From Paragonimus skrjabini miyazakii (Eukaryota; Platyhelminthes; Trematoda; Plagiorchiida; Troglotrematidae): DNA of 64,000 bases. Each line of letters opens with the position of its first letter. Within the stretch, counting starts at the first letter, position 1. This document shows, piece after piece, positions 1 through 12,545 of the stretch. Location: the NCBI GenBank assembly GCA_014338405.1, contig JTDE01000993.1, positions 73,176 through 137,175 on the forward strand, given 5' to 3'. Under the pieces are notes generated by a model that saw only the letters and a program-made list of their open reading frames with translations, had not been told where the DNA came from and did not search any database. A program made the translations under genes and the position numbers.

Positions 1-2400
1 TACTGTAAAATCTGCTGTGCACACGTATCACTGTACTACTATGATTTTTTTATGGATTCCACTTTACAACCATGGCAGGCCATCAAATTCACGGCTGGTG
101 GACTTCACACTTGCTTACCCAGCCGTGTGTGGTTGAAACAAATACATCCCATTGATGTACAACCGTCGCACATGCGTGGGTTTACACACATGCGCTCAGG
201 TCGCTTTGACGTTGCGCTTTCAATTGTCTGCCAGCGCACAAATCCGAACAAGATGAGGCCGCACGAGTGTTTCTTTTCCAAACAGGTACTTGTCATGTGG
301 TCTTGATGGCCTTCTGGTAGGCTCAGTGTAGTCAGTTTGTCGATGGAGGAAACCACATGCCCAACAAAATTTATAAAATATGTTCCATTCTTTAGTGCTT
401 GTACCTGGTTCATGTCGGCGGTGCGGACGCAAAACCGTACGTGTACACGTGTTAGAACTCCGACCTAATGATCGACTGAACGGATCACATTGTGACTCTC
501 TGACTTTGTTTAGTGTCTGCGCGTGTTCCATATAACGGGCTTCTGCCAGACTGGGTTGTATTACTTGTATGGTCAATATGCGACAGTGAAGGCCAATCGG
601 TCATTTGACGCAAATCATCTATTTCTTGTAAATGGGTTTAAGACAGGTCACTGTGTTCTGACTTGCTTATGACATACTATGATAGGTTCCTGTTTTGCGA
701 TTAGTGTTTTACTTAACAGTGGGTTGATAACGATATTAATAAGCACAGTATTGTACCGACTAAATAACATTGTTCATTTGTGCTCCGGTTGATTCCAAAG
801 CACTTTTCATTACGTAAATTTTTACTCAAGTCAACTGAACAGACAGTATCATTCAGCCAACCAATTCAATGAAGACCAGTATTTTTCCGCTTGGCTCTTA
901 ATTCATTGTATTAATGGATAAGTAACGTTACTTTGCTATCTTTCCTTCCTATAAACCTAGTCGAGCATAAAACGGGGCAGAAGGAGAGCATAGAACAAGC
1001 ATGAAATGGATTTGCTACTGGCTGTTGACTGGATGCAACTTCCTGTTGATTGATTGAATATGCATTCATCTAAAAACATTAAAGCAACTTTGATGTTATT
1101 AGTCTGGCAAAATCTATCGATTAGGTAACCTTTGTTAAATAGGCTTTTCAAATTTGAACTATATATGATAGTCAGTCGTTCATCCGACTCAGTACAGTTC
1201 TAGAAAGTTCGGCATGATGTCTAACACATTCGTACAACTTGTTAACTGGTTGTAGAAGGCCAGCTGGTAGTTCAATATTTACTTCTAGGGAGATGAATGA
1301 AGGAGAATGTGTGTGGGATTCCTAAAATGAACGACTATGCAATGACATTAGCAGCGTGACAATTACATTTCACGTCAGTTCAGTATATGTACGGCCTGTT
1401 ATCTGGCAAATTTGAAGAAGTCAATTGATCCATTTTAACGGAACCATTAATACTATGCTGTGCAATAACCCATTGCTAGGAAAACTACTTGCATTATTTG
1501 CTTATCAGTTCGACGGAGTATTGCATGATTTACAAACCCCAATTCAATGTTTTAATATTGTGTTGACGTCTAAGCTGATTCAACAAGAATGATTGGTTAT
1601 CATAACACACTCGATCACCTGACCTTAATTCTGCAGAATATACGCAGTGACCTTCTATAACTTCTGATTACTTTTTCTTCATTCTGGTAAACAGTTCCGT
1701 GGGCACCTTAAGAAGGATTATATTAGACCCTAAATACTGACTCAAACAAGAGGGAAACTTCAGTATGTATCAGCTTCAAGTTAGGACGTTACGGTAATAC
1801 TTTTCTGTGAAGCAACATCAAGCAAGGCTGGTACAGGGAATTTATCTCATATATTGCCCTACATATCCGGTAGGCAGAGAGTAAAACTAGAAATATACAA
1901 TGGGGTTTTAACATTAAGTTAAAAAATCTTCTAATCAGGTGTGGTGAGTAGGGAAGTGGATCACAATAGTCAGAACAGACTGGATTGATACAGAGATAGG
2001 ATGAAGCGTAGACTAGACAAACCTCCATTTTAACAAACAAAGTTATCCCTCACCTGTACACATTGAACGTTCGCTGATTCTATACGTTTAGGGCACCTGC
2101 GAATATGTCTTTGAACAAAATTAACACTTTAGCACTCTGTTTTCTTTTTCACTCCAAGCTTCATTGTATGTATGGAGAGTAATACCGCAGCAGCCTCTTG
2201 ATCCACTTAAACAAATATCAAGGCACACAACAGTGATATTAGGACATTTCAACTTCGAAAAAAACATCGTACAGCTTGTGGTGAGCAGTGGTCGTGTGGC
2301 TTCTCTAAAGATCCCGGCTGCAACCATGTTTTCCCGCTTGTTTGTTCTCTACGCATGACTCTATGTACGCCTGCTACAGGAGGCCTGATACGAACTCAGT
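1..2400. other. Intergenic DNA, no recognisable gene
   Basis: No protein family, RNA gene or repeat that I recognise. Two overlapping minus-strand open frames (105-413 and 220-576, about 100-118 residues) lie in a locally GC-richer patch at 1-580. Neither shows a known motif, and their overlap in different frames argues that at most one could be real. From 600 to 2400 the sequence is AT-rich with only short frames. Confidence 0.5.
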
Positions 2401-2545
2401 GCCACTTTCTTCAGTCGTGCAACTAATTGCACGCAGCGAATGCTTGCCCTTTTCTTAACGACTCGTCTATTATCCTATTCTTCAAGGTCGTTTACCCGAA
2501 CCTTTTCGAGCGTTGTTTAACGCACTCGAAGGTTCCACGCACTTT
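2401..2545 (+). repeat. Direct duplication, copy 1
   Basis: This block recurs in diverged form at 2687-2832, offset 286 bases. Shared landmarks in the same order are GCCACTTTCTTCA, CGTGCAACTAATTGCACGCA, a CTATTCT-TC segment, and TTTCGAGCGTTGTTT followed by CGAAGGTTC. The second landmark contains a perfect 7-bp inverted repeat (CGTGCAA, CTAA spacer, TTGCACG). Many substitutions separate the copies, so the duplication is old. I do not recognise the unit. Confidence 0.75.
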
Positions 2546-2686
2546 TCGCCTGGCGCGCTTTCGAGCGCCGCCGAATGGGCGGTGGCTCATCTCGCGCCTC
2601 TTTTCTTCCTCCTCTTGGTTGCTGCCGTTGGTTTCAGACTAGGCTAACTACTTATCATATTTTCAAACATTGCTGGAAATATACGC

Positions 2687-2832
2687 GCCACTTTCTTCAC
2701 TCGTGCAACTAATTGCACGCAGCGAGCACTCGCCATTCTACTAACTATTCATCTACTATTCTATTCGTCAAAATCGTTTGGCCTGTATCATTTCGAGCGT
2801 TGTTTGATGAACTTGAAGGTTCTACGGTTTGT
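2687..2832 (+). repeat. Direct duplication, copy 2
   Basis: Second copy of the block at 2401-2545, same orientation, same internal palindrome. The sequence between the copies (2546-2686) includes a GC-rich stretch near 2550-2600 with several CG dinucleotides that is not duplicated. Whether this is a local tandem duplication or two insertions of one dispersed repeat cannot be told from two copies. Confidence 0.75.
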
Positions 2833-5740
2833 TTCCGAAACGTACTGCGCTCTTTTAGTTTGATATCTGTAGGGACTACGCTTCGATCACTCTTCAGGAA
2901 AAGCGTTTTAAATTGCTAATGGACAAGGCTGTAGTGCATACCCACTTGTCCACCAGAAGCTTTTCGAAAATGACATCTAAAAACTCTATTTGACCATGTA
3001 AAGCGCAAGTGAATGAGAAAGGTGCTTAATTGATTCCGGGCAAAGCCCTCAGCAGTTAATCAATGTTGCAGCGAAATACCTATAAGCAGACGTGGCTAGG
3101 GCTTTGCATGTGATACTTCAGTCGTATCCAACGTAATGTCATTTATTAACGAACGACTATGGAAAACTAATTTTGTATGAGCCCTCTGCCAGGATCTTCT
3201 CAATACTTCCCTTATCCATCCGACTGAGCACTATGCCCTTCCGTGATGTACCATGATTTCTTTCTCCTTAACAGATATAATTAGGACGAGTACAATACGT
3301 AATCCACATGCAACCTGTGAATATATTGTGATGAAAATCTACTCGATTCACCGCTTATCCAAACCCTGACACAATAGGAGTTCTAACAAGAGACCAATCC
3401 AAACGTGGTCTTGAAGATACTGCATCAGGATTGGACAACCCGTCTCAATGTTACCCCTTCTGATATTCGCTTATTTCTTTGTTCTGTATTGTACCAATTA
3501 ACGTTCAGTTTGTGACTTTGTATGTGTCCATATGATCAGCCAATGAGCCGCTATGATTTCTTCAATACTGTTGTACATCAATACATTCGGCTCCTTGTCT
3601 CACGAATATGAACTGCTTACCGCAATCAGTACGAAGTCTTCTGCTTATTAGTTGCTTAGGCGGTTTTAATTCGAGTACGAATTCTAGAGCTATTCGAAGT
3701 CCCTAATTCCGAGTATTACATATATATGTATGCATGTATGAGTTAACGTGTACGCTGGAGTTTTAAACACAATTTTTCATGCTTTCAGTTGCCAATTCAT
3801 ACAAACTCCTTAGGGTAAACGAACTGTAGTAACGGCATTAGATAAGCTCAGTGATTTCTGAACGCTGTTACTTTATCGTCGCCTTAACAACCTAAACGCA
3901 CCGTCCCCAAACTTCTACATCTAATTGCACATCACGAATGATGAATTCGGAACACGTAAAACTTATAGTATTATTTAGTATAGTCCAAAAACCTGAAGGT
4001 CAATGAAAAAATTTCCAACTGAAAATCACACGGAATAATAGTACTGGATCCCCATATTCAGAAATTTAAGATACATCTGTCACCGTCTTTATTCAGTTTT
4101 TGTTATCATCATTTTATATTATTTTACCGCATCCAGACAATGATATGGCCCATTTTGTAAATATTGGACTAGTTGCTTAACACGTGATAATAATGAGGCA
4201 GTTGTTATTGTGCGAATAACTGGGATAATTTTACCAAAATCAATGGTTGTTTAAAATTGCCTTAATCATTGAAAATTTTGATTTGGTTACCTACTGAACC
4301 ATAAGATGACCATATCGATCCATTTAGTCTGCCCTTAATGTGGCCTTGTGTCTTTCGTTTATGGAATTCAGTCAAAACACAATACCTACACTTGTACTGA
4401 GTGCATGTTGTGCATATACTGAGTTGTCACCGACTGGACAGTACTCTTCACGCTTAACAAACAACTGACCCAGTTAGTCAATTAGTCAACTGAACGTCAA
4501 TCTAACAATGTATCTCCTTCCACCCCGTCTCCTGACTACACAATTCATAATTTCCCCTTGCGATGCTATCTCCTAAAAACCTTTTAGTACAAGCAACTCG
4601 ACTTTCTAAATTTTGTCCTTTTTACTAATAGGTCCTCGGCGGAAAAACAACGGCATTAATGGGAATAGGAAGTTTGTCCACGTGACCACTTGAGCAGACA
4701 ATTCATGTGCTCAAACCTTCTTATCACAGACAGACCAGGAGACACTTCATCGTATGTACCATCCCCATACACACACTTACAAACTTGCTAACACATATAT
4801 CTACCAGAATAAGTTCACTCAAACAAATTCTTCTTTCTAACAGATACTATTAGTTTAGGGGAAATGGACCCACTACAAACCTGTCAACATCAGCCTCTCT
4901 ATCTCACTCATGTGTGCGCGCATGTGATTAATTCAAACATTGGACCATTTTCCGTTATACTTGATTTCTAAATTTTGAATAGGTTGTCATATTTCTATCA
5001 ATTATATTAGCTTATCGTATGCGCACGTGCACATTTATGTACATGTGACGGACGAAGTATGGCTATTTTGCAGCGCTGAGCAGTTATCGCGATTTGATAG
5101 TAGATTGGTCAGCCGTTCACATGTTTTCCTCGTTGACATATTCATTTCAGTGGGGATAACCTTTGAGTCACATTAAAAGTGTAACGGGACGACAAAGGTA
5201 GTCTATACAAAGGACAGCAATCACAGACAGTTCTGATGCAATCCAAAACCAGAGAAAAGACGTAACGAACAATGACAACCAGCGTATTGGTGAAACAGAC
5301 GAGGCGGTGATCCGCACAACGTCAAGGGCAACACGAGAATCAAAGTCCCAACAACAAAGGGTCTTCCAATCGTTCAAACAAGTTAGTCCAGGGCGAATCA
5401 AATGTTACGGTTTTAGGGACGTTCATGCCGTGGAGAATACGTTGAATAATACGTAGGCGGACGATTTGAACTAGATAACAAGGGAGAGAACATCAGCGGA
5501 AAGTTTAAATTGCATGTGCAACAGTTTGTGTATTGTTAGAGAAACGGTGAATAACAATAGCTTTCACTAACTGAACATCAGATCAGTGCAGTTAAACAGT
5601 TTTAACGACTTTAAAGCGGTATACAAAGTATAGAAAGCAGTTTTAATTTCAGCATAGCTCATAGTTAATAGTAGTGTACACATTCCCATAAAGCAGTTAC
5701 TGTGCTCCTACTTGAAACGACCGGCCAGTCTGGGTGTTGC
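2833..5740. other. Intergenic DNA, no recognisable gene
   Basis: AT-rich sequence without a recognisable gene or repeat. A short hydrophobic minus-strand frame (5168-5401, 77 residues, about 30 mostly hydrophobic residues in its second half) could encode a membrane segment, but it has no homology I can name and its length is unremarkable. Confidence 0.5.
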
Positions 5741-5983
5741 CCATAAGCGAGTGTGACTGGGCGTTTGAGTGTGATAAGTCTGCCATGCATAATGTGGAAA
5801 AGGCGGCGCAGTGGTCAACATGGTTACCTCATGACATCGTGGCTAGATTTCAACTCTCGGCTATGGCAAGAATAAACGCTATTGTTTGGCCATAGCAAGC
5901 CCGAAACTCAGGGCTACTAGACCTTTGTGAAAGTGGCTGAATGAAAATCTGTGTATGTTAGCATCAATTGTGAGGAATGTTTA
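5741..5983 (+). mobile_element. SINE-1 copy A (tRNA-headed SINE, diverged)
   Basis: Short interspersed element of the commonest family here. The order matches other copies: a lead ending near 5798, a tRNA-like A-box region (GGCGCAGTGGTCAACA at 5803), a decayed B-box region near 5850, a ruined ribozyme segment in which only GAAACTC (5903) survives, then the AAGTGGCTGA module (5931) and a CAATTGTGAGGAATGTT tail (5965). Such elements would be transcribed by RNA polymerase III and mobilised by a LINE. This copy is strongly mutated and probably old. Confidence 0.75.
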
Positions 5984-6004
5984 GACTATCCCAATCAAAA
6001 TGCC

Positions 6005-6580
6005 CTAGTGCTTATCACGAAAGTCAGTTGCTAGAATAGCGCTGTAGAATTCCAAGCATGTATAGTCTAGCCACTCAGATAGTAAGTCAGCAGTATTGCT
6101 GATGACTGTTTTAAAATTCCACGTTACCTCACAGATTAATGACTGTGGTGTTGAATAGGAAAACAGATTGATCCTGTGAACGTTGGTCACGCCAAATACG
6201 GGAATTGGACAATCTTCCTGTATGAACATATAGACCGATTGCATAGTAGAATAAAAATCGATTCGGTGACTATTTACACCAGCGTCGGACAAATAGTGGA
6301 GCGGAAAGTCTATACAGATGCGACGGTTATAATCGAACCTTGACGATGCTGAACTTATATCAGCCGATTGTCTGTAACATATATGGTTAAGCGGAGCAGT
6401 GTAAATTATGAAGAAGATTCTAGGTGGAGTCAACTGGATGAGTAATGCCAGTTTGGTGTGCAACGGTTGTCTCATTGTTGAATTTCGTCGGGCTAGATGA
6501 TATTCTGTGATTCGCTTATATGAACGCCTCGTCGTGCGATCAATATAGTATCGTGTACAACAGTAAGTAAGTGAGTACAC
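6005..6580 (-). CDS. Unrecognised 191-residue ORF
   Basis: Longest uninterrupted ATG-initiated frame in the window, 191 residues on the minus strand, beginning MYSLTYCC and ending FRDKH. It is rich in Tyr, Cys, Ile and Arg, with no signal peptide, no clear membrane helix and no motif that I recognise. A chance frame this long is uncommon in AT-rich DNA but not impossible across 64 kb. It lies directly next to a decayed SINE at 5741-5983. It could be an intronless lineage-specific gene, an exon, a remnant of an unknown mobile element, or chance. No promoter or polyadenylation signal is convincing. I assign no function. Confidence 0.25.
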   Translation of the reverse strand: MYSLTYCCTRYYIDRTTRRSYKRITEYHLARRNSTMRQPLHTKLALLIQLTPPRIFFIIYTAPLNHICYRQSADISSASSRFDYNRRICIDFPLHYLSDAGVNSHRIDFYSTMQSVYMFIQEDCPIPVFGVTNVHRINLFSYSTPQSLICEVTWNFKTVISNTADLLSEWLDYTCLEFYSAILATDFRDKH

Positions 6581-7087
6581 CGATATGAGCTGGTCGAGTG
6601 TAGGAAGTCTGTGTTTCCTGTGTGTGTTGTGATGATGTCACTAGAGACACGAGTTTTACATGCGCACTGCGAAATCTGGTAATAGTCTACTAAGTCAGTT
6701 TCGTTTATTTGTATACTGGCTTAAATTCATTGAACCAACAGAACTGTGTTGATCTCATGATGAGTTATCGGATACAGCTATTCGCCACAATTTCTGTATA
6801 CTCCTCCTCGTGTTGAGTTTTATCAACCTGTACCTCTTCAAAACGATTGACCTTGAAACTAATCTACCGGCTAGAAGATACCTTCCATAAAGAACACTAT
6901 CAAGACGGATGATTTGAACCTGGCGGATTGTTCATGATTTCCTCTCATATCAACTCTGTCTTGGTCTACAAAAATGGATATCCTGAAAGAACGAAGTTCC
7001 AGCGGCAATCCTTACCATTTCACACTTCTGGAGCACTGCAGCCCAAATTTGGGACAGTTCTACGGATAGCTTGAATAGTAGCAACTC
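6581..7087. other. Intergenic DNA
   Basis: Nothing recognisable; no frame above 60 residues and no repeat that recurs in this window. Confidence 0.5.
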
Positions 7088-7200
7088 CTCGTATCAGCTG
7101 TGGTTCAAGAAACTACGAATATAATATCGCTGGTTCGAATCCAGCCGAAGCCCCGACTTTTCACAATTGGGTCTCACCTAGACTGTTCAATAAACAAAAC
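7088..7200 (+). mobile_element. SINE-2 copy (tRNA-like head, single arm)
   Basis: tRNA-like sequence with a good B box (GGTTCGAATCC, 7132-7142) followed by AGCCGAAGCC, the 3' acceptor strand of the family, and the family tail CACAATTGGGTCTCACCTA (7162). The 5' half with the A box is diverged (GTATCAGCTGTGG at 7091). The same head and tail occur in the fold-back elements at 31449-31747 and 51250-51682. It ends in TAAACAA. It is not a functional tRNA gene: the 5' acceptor strand and anticodon arm do not fold. Confidence 0.7.
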
Positions 7201-7443
7201 TGTCAGATCCGAATAACCCGGAATGCTTGCTACTGGCGCTGTACAAACATGAAACACGACGATCTATATTATAACAGAAAAACTCTGGAATTGTTGAGTT
7301 TTGTTTGACTGACTCAGTATAGTCTGAGTGCTGTGTACATGCACACCTCTAATTGATATTCGCGCTCAAGATGTTATTCGAGACTGGCAATGAACATGCG
7401 TTTGTTCTGCGCATGGATTGAGCGTTGTAATTTGTTGTGTATT
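7201..7443. other. Intergenic DNA up to the assembly gap
   Basis: No feature recognised between SINE-2 and the N run. Confidence 0.5.
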
Positions 7444-7543
7444 NNNNNNNNNNNNNNNNNNNNNNNNNNNNNNNNNNNNNNNNNNNNNNNNNNNNNNNNN
7501 NNNNNNNNNNNNNNNNNNNNNNNNNNNNNNNNNNNNNNNNNNN
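7444..7543. other. Assembly gap of 100 N
   Basis: Exactly 100 unknown bases, the usual placeholder for a scaffold gap of unknown true size. Open frames running through it are meaningless. Confidence 0.98.
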
Positions 7544-7875
7544 AAAATCTATTACATTTTGTTTTAATCGGGGGATCATTTTGCCGTAACGCATAGAATA
7601 TTCATAAGAATAACTAAAATAAGAGCTGCTGTTAGATAAAATGTTACATTCCTATGCTTATCTTGGTGACTACACCGTCATTGCCAGCTTATATTTATGA
7701 CAACCATAATTGACTGCCGGATGGAATCATAGTGTTGCACTATGTGGTACTTGTGCGTCATCACGTGGCTGATGTATCTGGTATCTACTTCTGACTGTAA
7801 ACCTTAGCTTGATTCCTGAAAACCAATATCCATTCTTTAAATCGGGTATGAGGAGAGAAGTAAAACAATAAAGAA

Positions 7876-7890
7876 ACACACACACACACA
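7876..7890 (+). repeat. (AC)n microsatellite
   Basis: Fifteen bases of alternating A and C. Confidence 0.9.
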
Positions 7891-8448
7891 ACCAGTTTTA
7901 GCTTTTAACATTTCATCGTAAAATCAAACATACTTCAAAATGAGACGCATATCGTTGCATTGATCGCTCCACGGCAACAGTAATGTGTCTACCGGTGTGT
8001 TCAAGTTTTATTACCGATAACGTCCTTGGGTTAATCTGTGGGTTTAAAAAATGATTACCCGGCCACCTCGCGATGAACAATTGCAGAGCGATGAACGCAC
8101 ACCGAATCAAAAACAAAATTTATGGCCTGGCAAATTGAAAGTAAGACTGCTATGTAGAAAACGTCCTGTAAAATATATGGGTCTGTACTAACTACTTGTT
8201 AGATGGGTATAACTACTTATATTAGGTCAAAGTTATTTCTGCACACAAGAAAAATAATATCCAGTGTAATTTGTTTGTGAGTTTTTCAACATTTGGAAGC
8301 GTGATTTTGCCAATGGAAATTTGGTTGTTTACTCGGAGTAGCGGGATAAATTACTACATCTTTTCAAGAAACTGTCACAGTTTGTGCGTTATAGTTTCAA
8401 TTCATTTGTTTGCCAGTTACGTGACGACAAAGGATCGTTCACTAGGTT

Positions 8449-8706
8449 TTATCTATTAGCATGAGGCGTGCTCGTTTTCATTTCCAGCATGGACTTGGCG
8501 TATTTATATTGAACGAAATTAGCGCAATATTGTTGTAATCGGTTCTTGTTGAGCTGAGCCATCTGGATTTGACGGTATTCTAATATAATGACATCCGCTG
8601 TCACAATTCGTCGTAATGGCCTGTGTTCACTTTGACTCTTTATGAATACGGCTTGTAGAAATACTCGCAGCTCTTCGCAGATTACACAGTCCACACCGGG
8701 CAACAT
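8449..8706 (-). CDS. Possible small protein or exon, unknown
   Basis: ATG-initiated minus-strand frame of 85 residues, starting MLPGVDCVICEEL and ending TPHANR. The composition is protein-like: two Cys near the start, then a long charged and amphipathic stretch rich in Gln, Leu, Lys and Arg that could be helical, with few low-complexity residues. CTGGCAG just upstream of the ATG could be a splice acceptor, so this may be a terminal exon. No domain is recognised and no neighbour gives context. Chance is a serious alternative. Confidence 0.3.
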   Translation of the reverse strand: MLPGVDCVICEELRVFLQAVFIKSQSEHRPLRRIVTADVIILEYRQIQMAQLNKNRLQQYCANFVQYKYAKSMLEMKTSTPHANR

Positions 8707-11700
8707 TACTGCCAGTTACTTCACTGCGTGGTTGCTCCAAGCACAGCTTACAACACGTATGAGTCAACCTGCTTGAGTCATGTGAACTAGATTTTCCGGT
8801 TGACAATAGTTACCGTTGCAGGAAAATGAGTAGTGTTCGGCTAGTGCATGATTTTCAAACTATAACTCTTGAAAAATAGCATGAGATTTGGACGATATAA
8901 ATAGGGATATTGGGGGAGGTGCGTTCCAGATAACAGTCAACTGATAGTGTGAGAAATCAACCATTTCCTGAAGACCACAATCTTCCAATCTAGATTTGCA
9001 CTAATCTGCCAAATCATTTGAACTTTTGTTTCCTAGTTACCTTCACATCCTGAACACTTACCAAAGCATTGACATCCTCTATGGCAAGGTCAAAAGATGC
9101 TTCCGTTACCGAAGGTTTGAGCAAAAAACAGTCTTTTTATTGGTGAGTTATACAAAATCGTGATGACAGTAGATGAAGCGAAGTGAATTACGGTGTATAT
9201 GAGGTATATTCGCAAATGAACGCATCACACTATTCACAAACGAAGCCACCAGATATACAATATTGCGACTATGTGTTAGTTATGGTCTTCGATCAGGCTC
9301 AGGCAGACAACAGCGAATCACTCTATTAAACAGTACGCTGAGATGAGATAAGAAAGTGAACCATAGTAAATAATAACAATAATGATAAGACCATTATTAT
9401 TATTATTATTATTACTATCATCATCGTCATCATCATCATCAACAACAACAACAACAACAACAACATATAAGCTAATACAATCTCAATTTGTTTGTTATTC
9501 TACTAGTCACATGGGAGACTGTTAAAAGTGTAAACCCATGATGCTACCTGAACGAAACAACCAGTCAGGTGACATTCATTGATGTTAAAATCACCGACAC
9601 ATTGTAAGAAAGTGATCATTAACCCTTGGTTGATCGGTCGACATTTCACCATTATGAGAAGATAAAGGTAAGTCTATCTGGCACAAATCAAACGGTACTT
9701 GCACAATCACTGTCTACACTTTGTCTGATCGATCCACGATAGTTTTTATACTATTAGGTTGAAAAAAGTAAACTGTCATCTATTCATCCATCATGGAAGA
9801 TCGCTGACAAGTTGACATAGCATAGAACTATACAGGTGGTATCCAGACCTGATTATTCCCGTCAGTGGCAACAGTGATGGCCGGATATATATACATGCAA
9901 AACACATCATAAGCAGTCTATATTCTTGCTCGTAAGTTCCGAGCTCTTCACTGCAGATCCCACGTAAAACCAACAGACAAGGTCAAGAAATCATATGCTG
10001 ACGATTTTCGCCCCAACAGTTCTTCATGATGCACAAATGGAATACACCGTGTTCATTCTCGTCAATCTGACCTTGTGCAGCTCTGGCTGAACGTATCTTC
10101 GACTGGCCCCCTCTATCTACTTTAACGCATCAGCTGTTTCATTGGCTAACAGACTTGCTCGACAATGAAACAGGTATATCTAGATAAGAAGAACATAGTT
10201 TTCAAAATAATGTTACGTCTCTTACTATTGTTATAGATGGTTGTACTGAACACAAGTCTTTGATTTATAAGAATTACTAAATTTTAACATTGTAAATACA
10301 AACACAACAGTATTTGTGCCATGAATAAAAGGAAACATTGCAAGTTTCTCAAATCAGTCAAATGGATGACAAGCATTGTAACTCGACTGTTCACACTCAT
10401 CCTGTCACCTAATTCCTCATTAGGAATATTGTCGATTTTGCAGAAAACAATCTATCTTCGCTACTCCTATTATATATTGCCCTCGATATGGTCAGTTTAT
10501 CATATGAATGAATAGTTCCGCAGCCCATACAAAACCAGGCAAATTCACAAAGTCTACCCGAATAAACACACACAAGCATGCATATATAAAAAAAGCCATA
10601 CGTTAAACTCAATGGAGCATTTATCCACATCGTCACTTCCACGTCAACTTTCGGGCACCCTGGGGTGATAATGTGGTCCTGACTGCTCGAACTGTCAATA
10701 CTGTGAATTAGGGGGATGAGTGTACTTGGCGCCGTCATTCACATCGTCAGCTGACTCACCGACTTATAACGTATTGTTTCGAAGTTCACCAAAGACAAGC
10801 AGTAGAATAAACAGTGCACGGGAGAAAGATTATGAATCCAAAAAAATTAGCTACGCAGAACAAAATCATATTTATCAAACGAGTCAATACATGTTGATAA
10901 GTGGGCGATGGACTATGGAAGTTGGAAGAGAGAAGGAATAGGAATAGATTCGATGTGTATCCTCTATGATCACAACACGGATGCCAAGTCTGTTAGTGCA
11001 CAATATGGGAGAAAAATTATTTTAAAAAAGCAAACGATTTGTTTTTCATAAATAGAAGCATCCAGATTTTTGAAAACTTCTAAATGATGAATTGGTTACT
11101 ATCGGAAGCTCTAGACACAATGAAATTAAACAGAGGAATTATGAATGACCATTTGTTAAAGACAACTTAACTACAACTGGACTAATGTGTTGGTAGAACA
11201 TACAGTAACCTCCTTCCAAAAAAGAGCCCCCCAATACTAACCCCATTCTAGCACCAGCCACTCCTCTCTCAATGCCGACCTTGTCCATCACAAAGCTAAC
11301 ATCGTGAGAAGAATTGAGATAATCATCAACAAGGGATAACTTACAAGGGCCATTTAAAAAATGTATGGCTATAAACGAACCGTTTTTAAGCTGAAGGTCA
11401 CGTTTCCTGTCTTCCTACATGTGTGAACTGGTTAACATTCCTAACAAGGATTCTGATGCAGTGGTCGCCTAGGTTATAATTCTGATCTTGCCAGCCTCCG
11501 CTGTAGCCTCAGTAACGCAGCCCCAGTATGTTGCCCACTAAAATGTGGTACGCAATAAGCACGAGCAGTTAGTATGTACGAAACTAGGTGATAATAGCTA
11601 CTGATCGCTGTAATGACCAATGGGGGAATAGGCGAAACTGCTGTCATTCGAATTGCATTCGAGTAGCTGAAAGGAGCCCAAAAAGCATGGATGCACGAGG

Positions 11701-12350
11701 TAAGAGATATGTTTGCCCGAATATAGTCGGGAGACCCTGTGTCGATGGGTTGACCATTCACTACGTACACTGCAAGTGATTTCTACACACTAATACAAGC
11801 CGTACTTTGTGGCTGTAGAATGTATCAGATTCATTTAATCTGGAATGTTTGGCACCTGCAGAGCTACAGTTTTGCCTCTTGAATGAAAGCTACTGATAGT
11901 CAATGTATATGACTGCTGTGAGACAGAAACCACAATAGCAGTCAGCAAAACCAAAATGTTGGACACGATCAAACACAAAACAAACTTAGATTCATTCGAG
12001 GACACAGGATTCAGCGTTATGGGAAAGAAATTGCAAAAAGGTTGCATTGTTTTGCTATTTCATTACACTAAACGACATGCTGCTCAGGATTGTTTCCAAA
12101 GTGTACATTACAAATGACGATAATATTAGGAAAACTTATGGTAACGAGATGCCTGATGGATCTCACTTAGACAGATACAATTGACAAAATCTTGTTAGTT
12201 GTTATTCATCCGTTCGAAGTGGCAATCGAAGACATTGGAACAGCACCGCAATATGCACTGACCTACTTTCTGGAGGTTACTCTACAATTGACCGATGTTT
12301 AAAACACACTGGTATGTTCTTGAAAATGATAGCACAAAGCGTGAACGAAC
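8707..12350. other. Intergenic DNA with one compound microsatellite
   Basis: No gene recognised. Minus-strand frames at 10409-10738 (109 residues) and 11474-11770 (98 residues) have no motif, and the first overlaps a plus-strand frame of similar quality. The only clear structure is the trinucleotide tract at 9393-9464. Confidence 0.5.
9393..9464 (+). repeat. Compound trinucleotide microsatellite
   Basis: Three adjoining trinucleotide tracts in one 72-base run: ATT repeats (9393-9414), then ATC repeats with a CTA and a GTC interruption (about 9415-9440), then AAC repeats (9441-9464). The step from ATT to ATC to AAC suggests expansion of point-mutated units from one ancestral tract. Confidence 0.95.
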
Positions 12351-12388
12351 TTTTAATTCAAGTTGAACATCACTCACAACTGATCGCG
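12351..12388 (-). mobile_element. SINE-1 tail fragment
   Basis: On the minus strand this reads as the 3' tail of SINE-1 (GCGATCAGTTGTGAGTGATG then TTCAACTTGAA). It directly abuts an opposite-orientation SINE-1 copy at 12389, so the two form an inverted repeat with tails outward (12351-12388 against about 12474-12507). Confidence 0.8.
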
Positions 12389-12545
12389 GCCCCAATGAGA
12401 GAGAAACTCGGGTCTAGTGTTTCTGCATTTCGAAAGGGACCGACTAGAAAGTCTATGGGAATGTGACAGTTGCTATCAATTGTGGGTGATGTTTAACTTG
12501 AAATAAACTAAATCCCCGACTACGCATCAGGACTCTTGATTGTTA
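12389..12545 (+). mobile_element. SINE-1 copy B, 5'-truncated
   Basis: Begins inside the ribozyme stem II (CCAATGAGAGAGAAACTC at 12391) and runs through GTCTAGTGTTTCT, the CGAAAGGGACCGACTAG module, AGTCTATGGGAATGTGACAG and the tail TGATGTTTAACTTGAAATAA, then AAATCCCCGACTACGCATCA. The tRNA-like head is missing. Truncation at the ribozyme fits incomplete reverse transcription; compare the copy at 44740. Confidence 0.85.

Noticed and set aside
1..600. Gypsy-type pol fragment suggested by an FVGHVVS string on the minus strand
   Set aside because: Only this short string resembles RT; the neighbouring blocks expected on both sides are absent.
7349..7596. Frames on both strands across the N run
   Set aside because: Continuity is created by 100 unknown bases.
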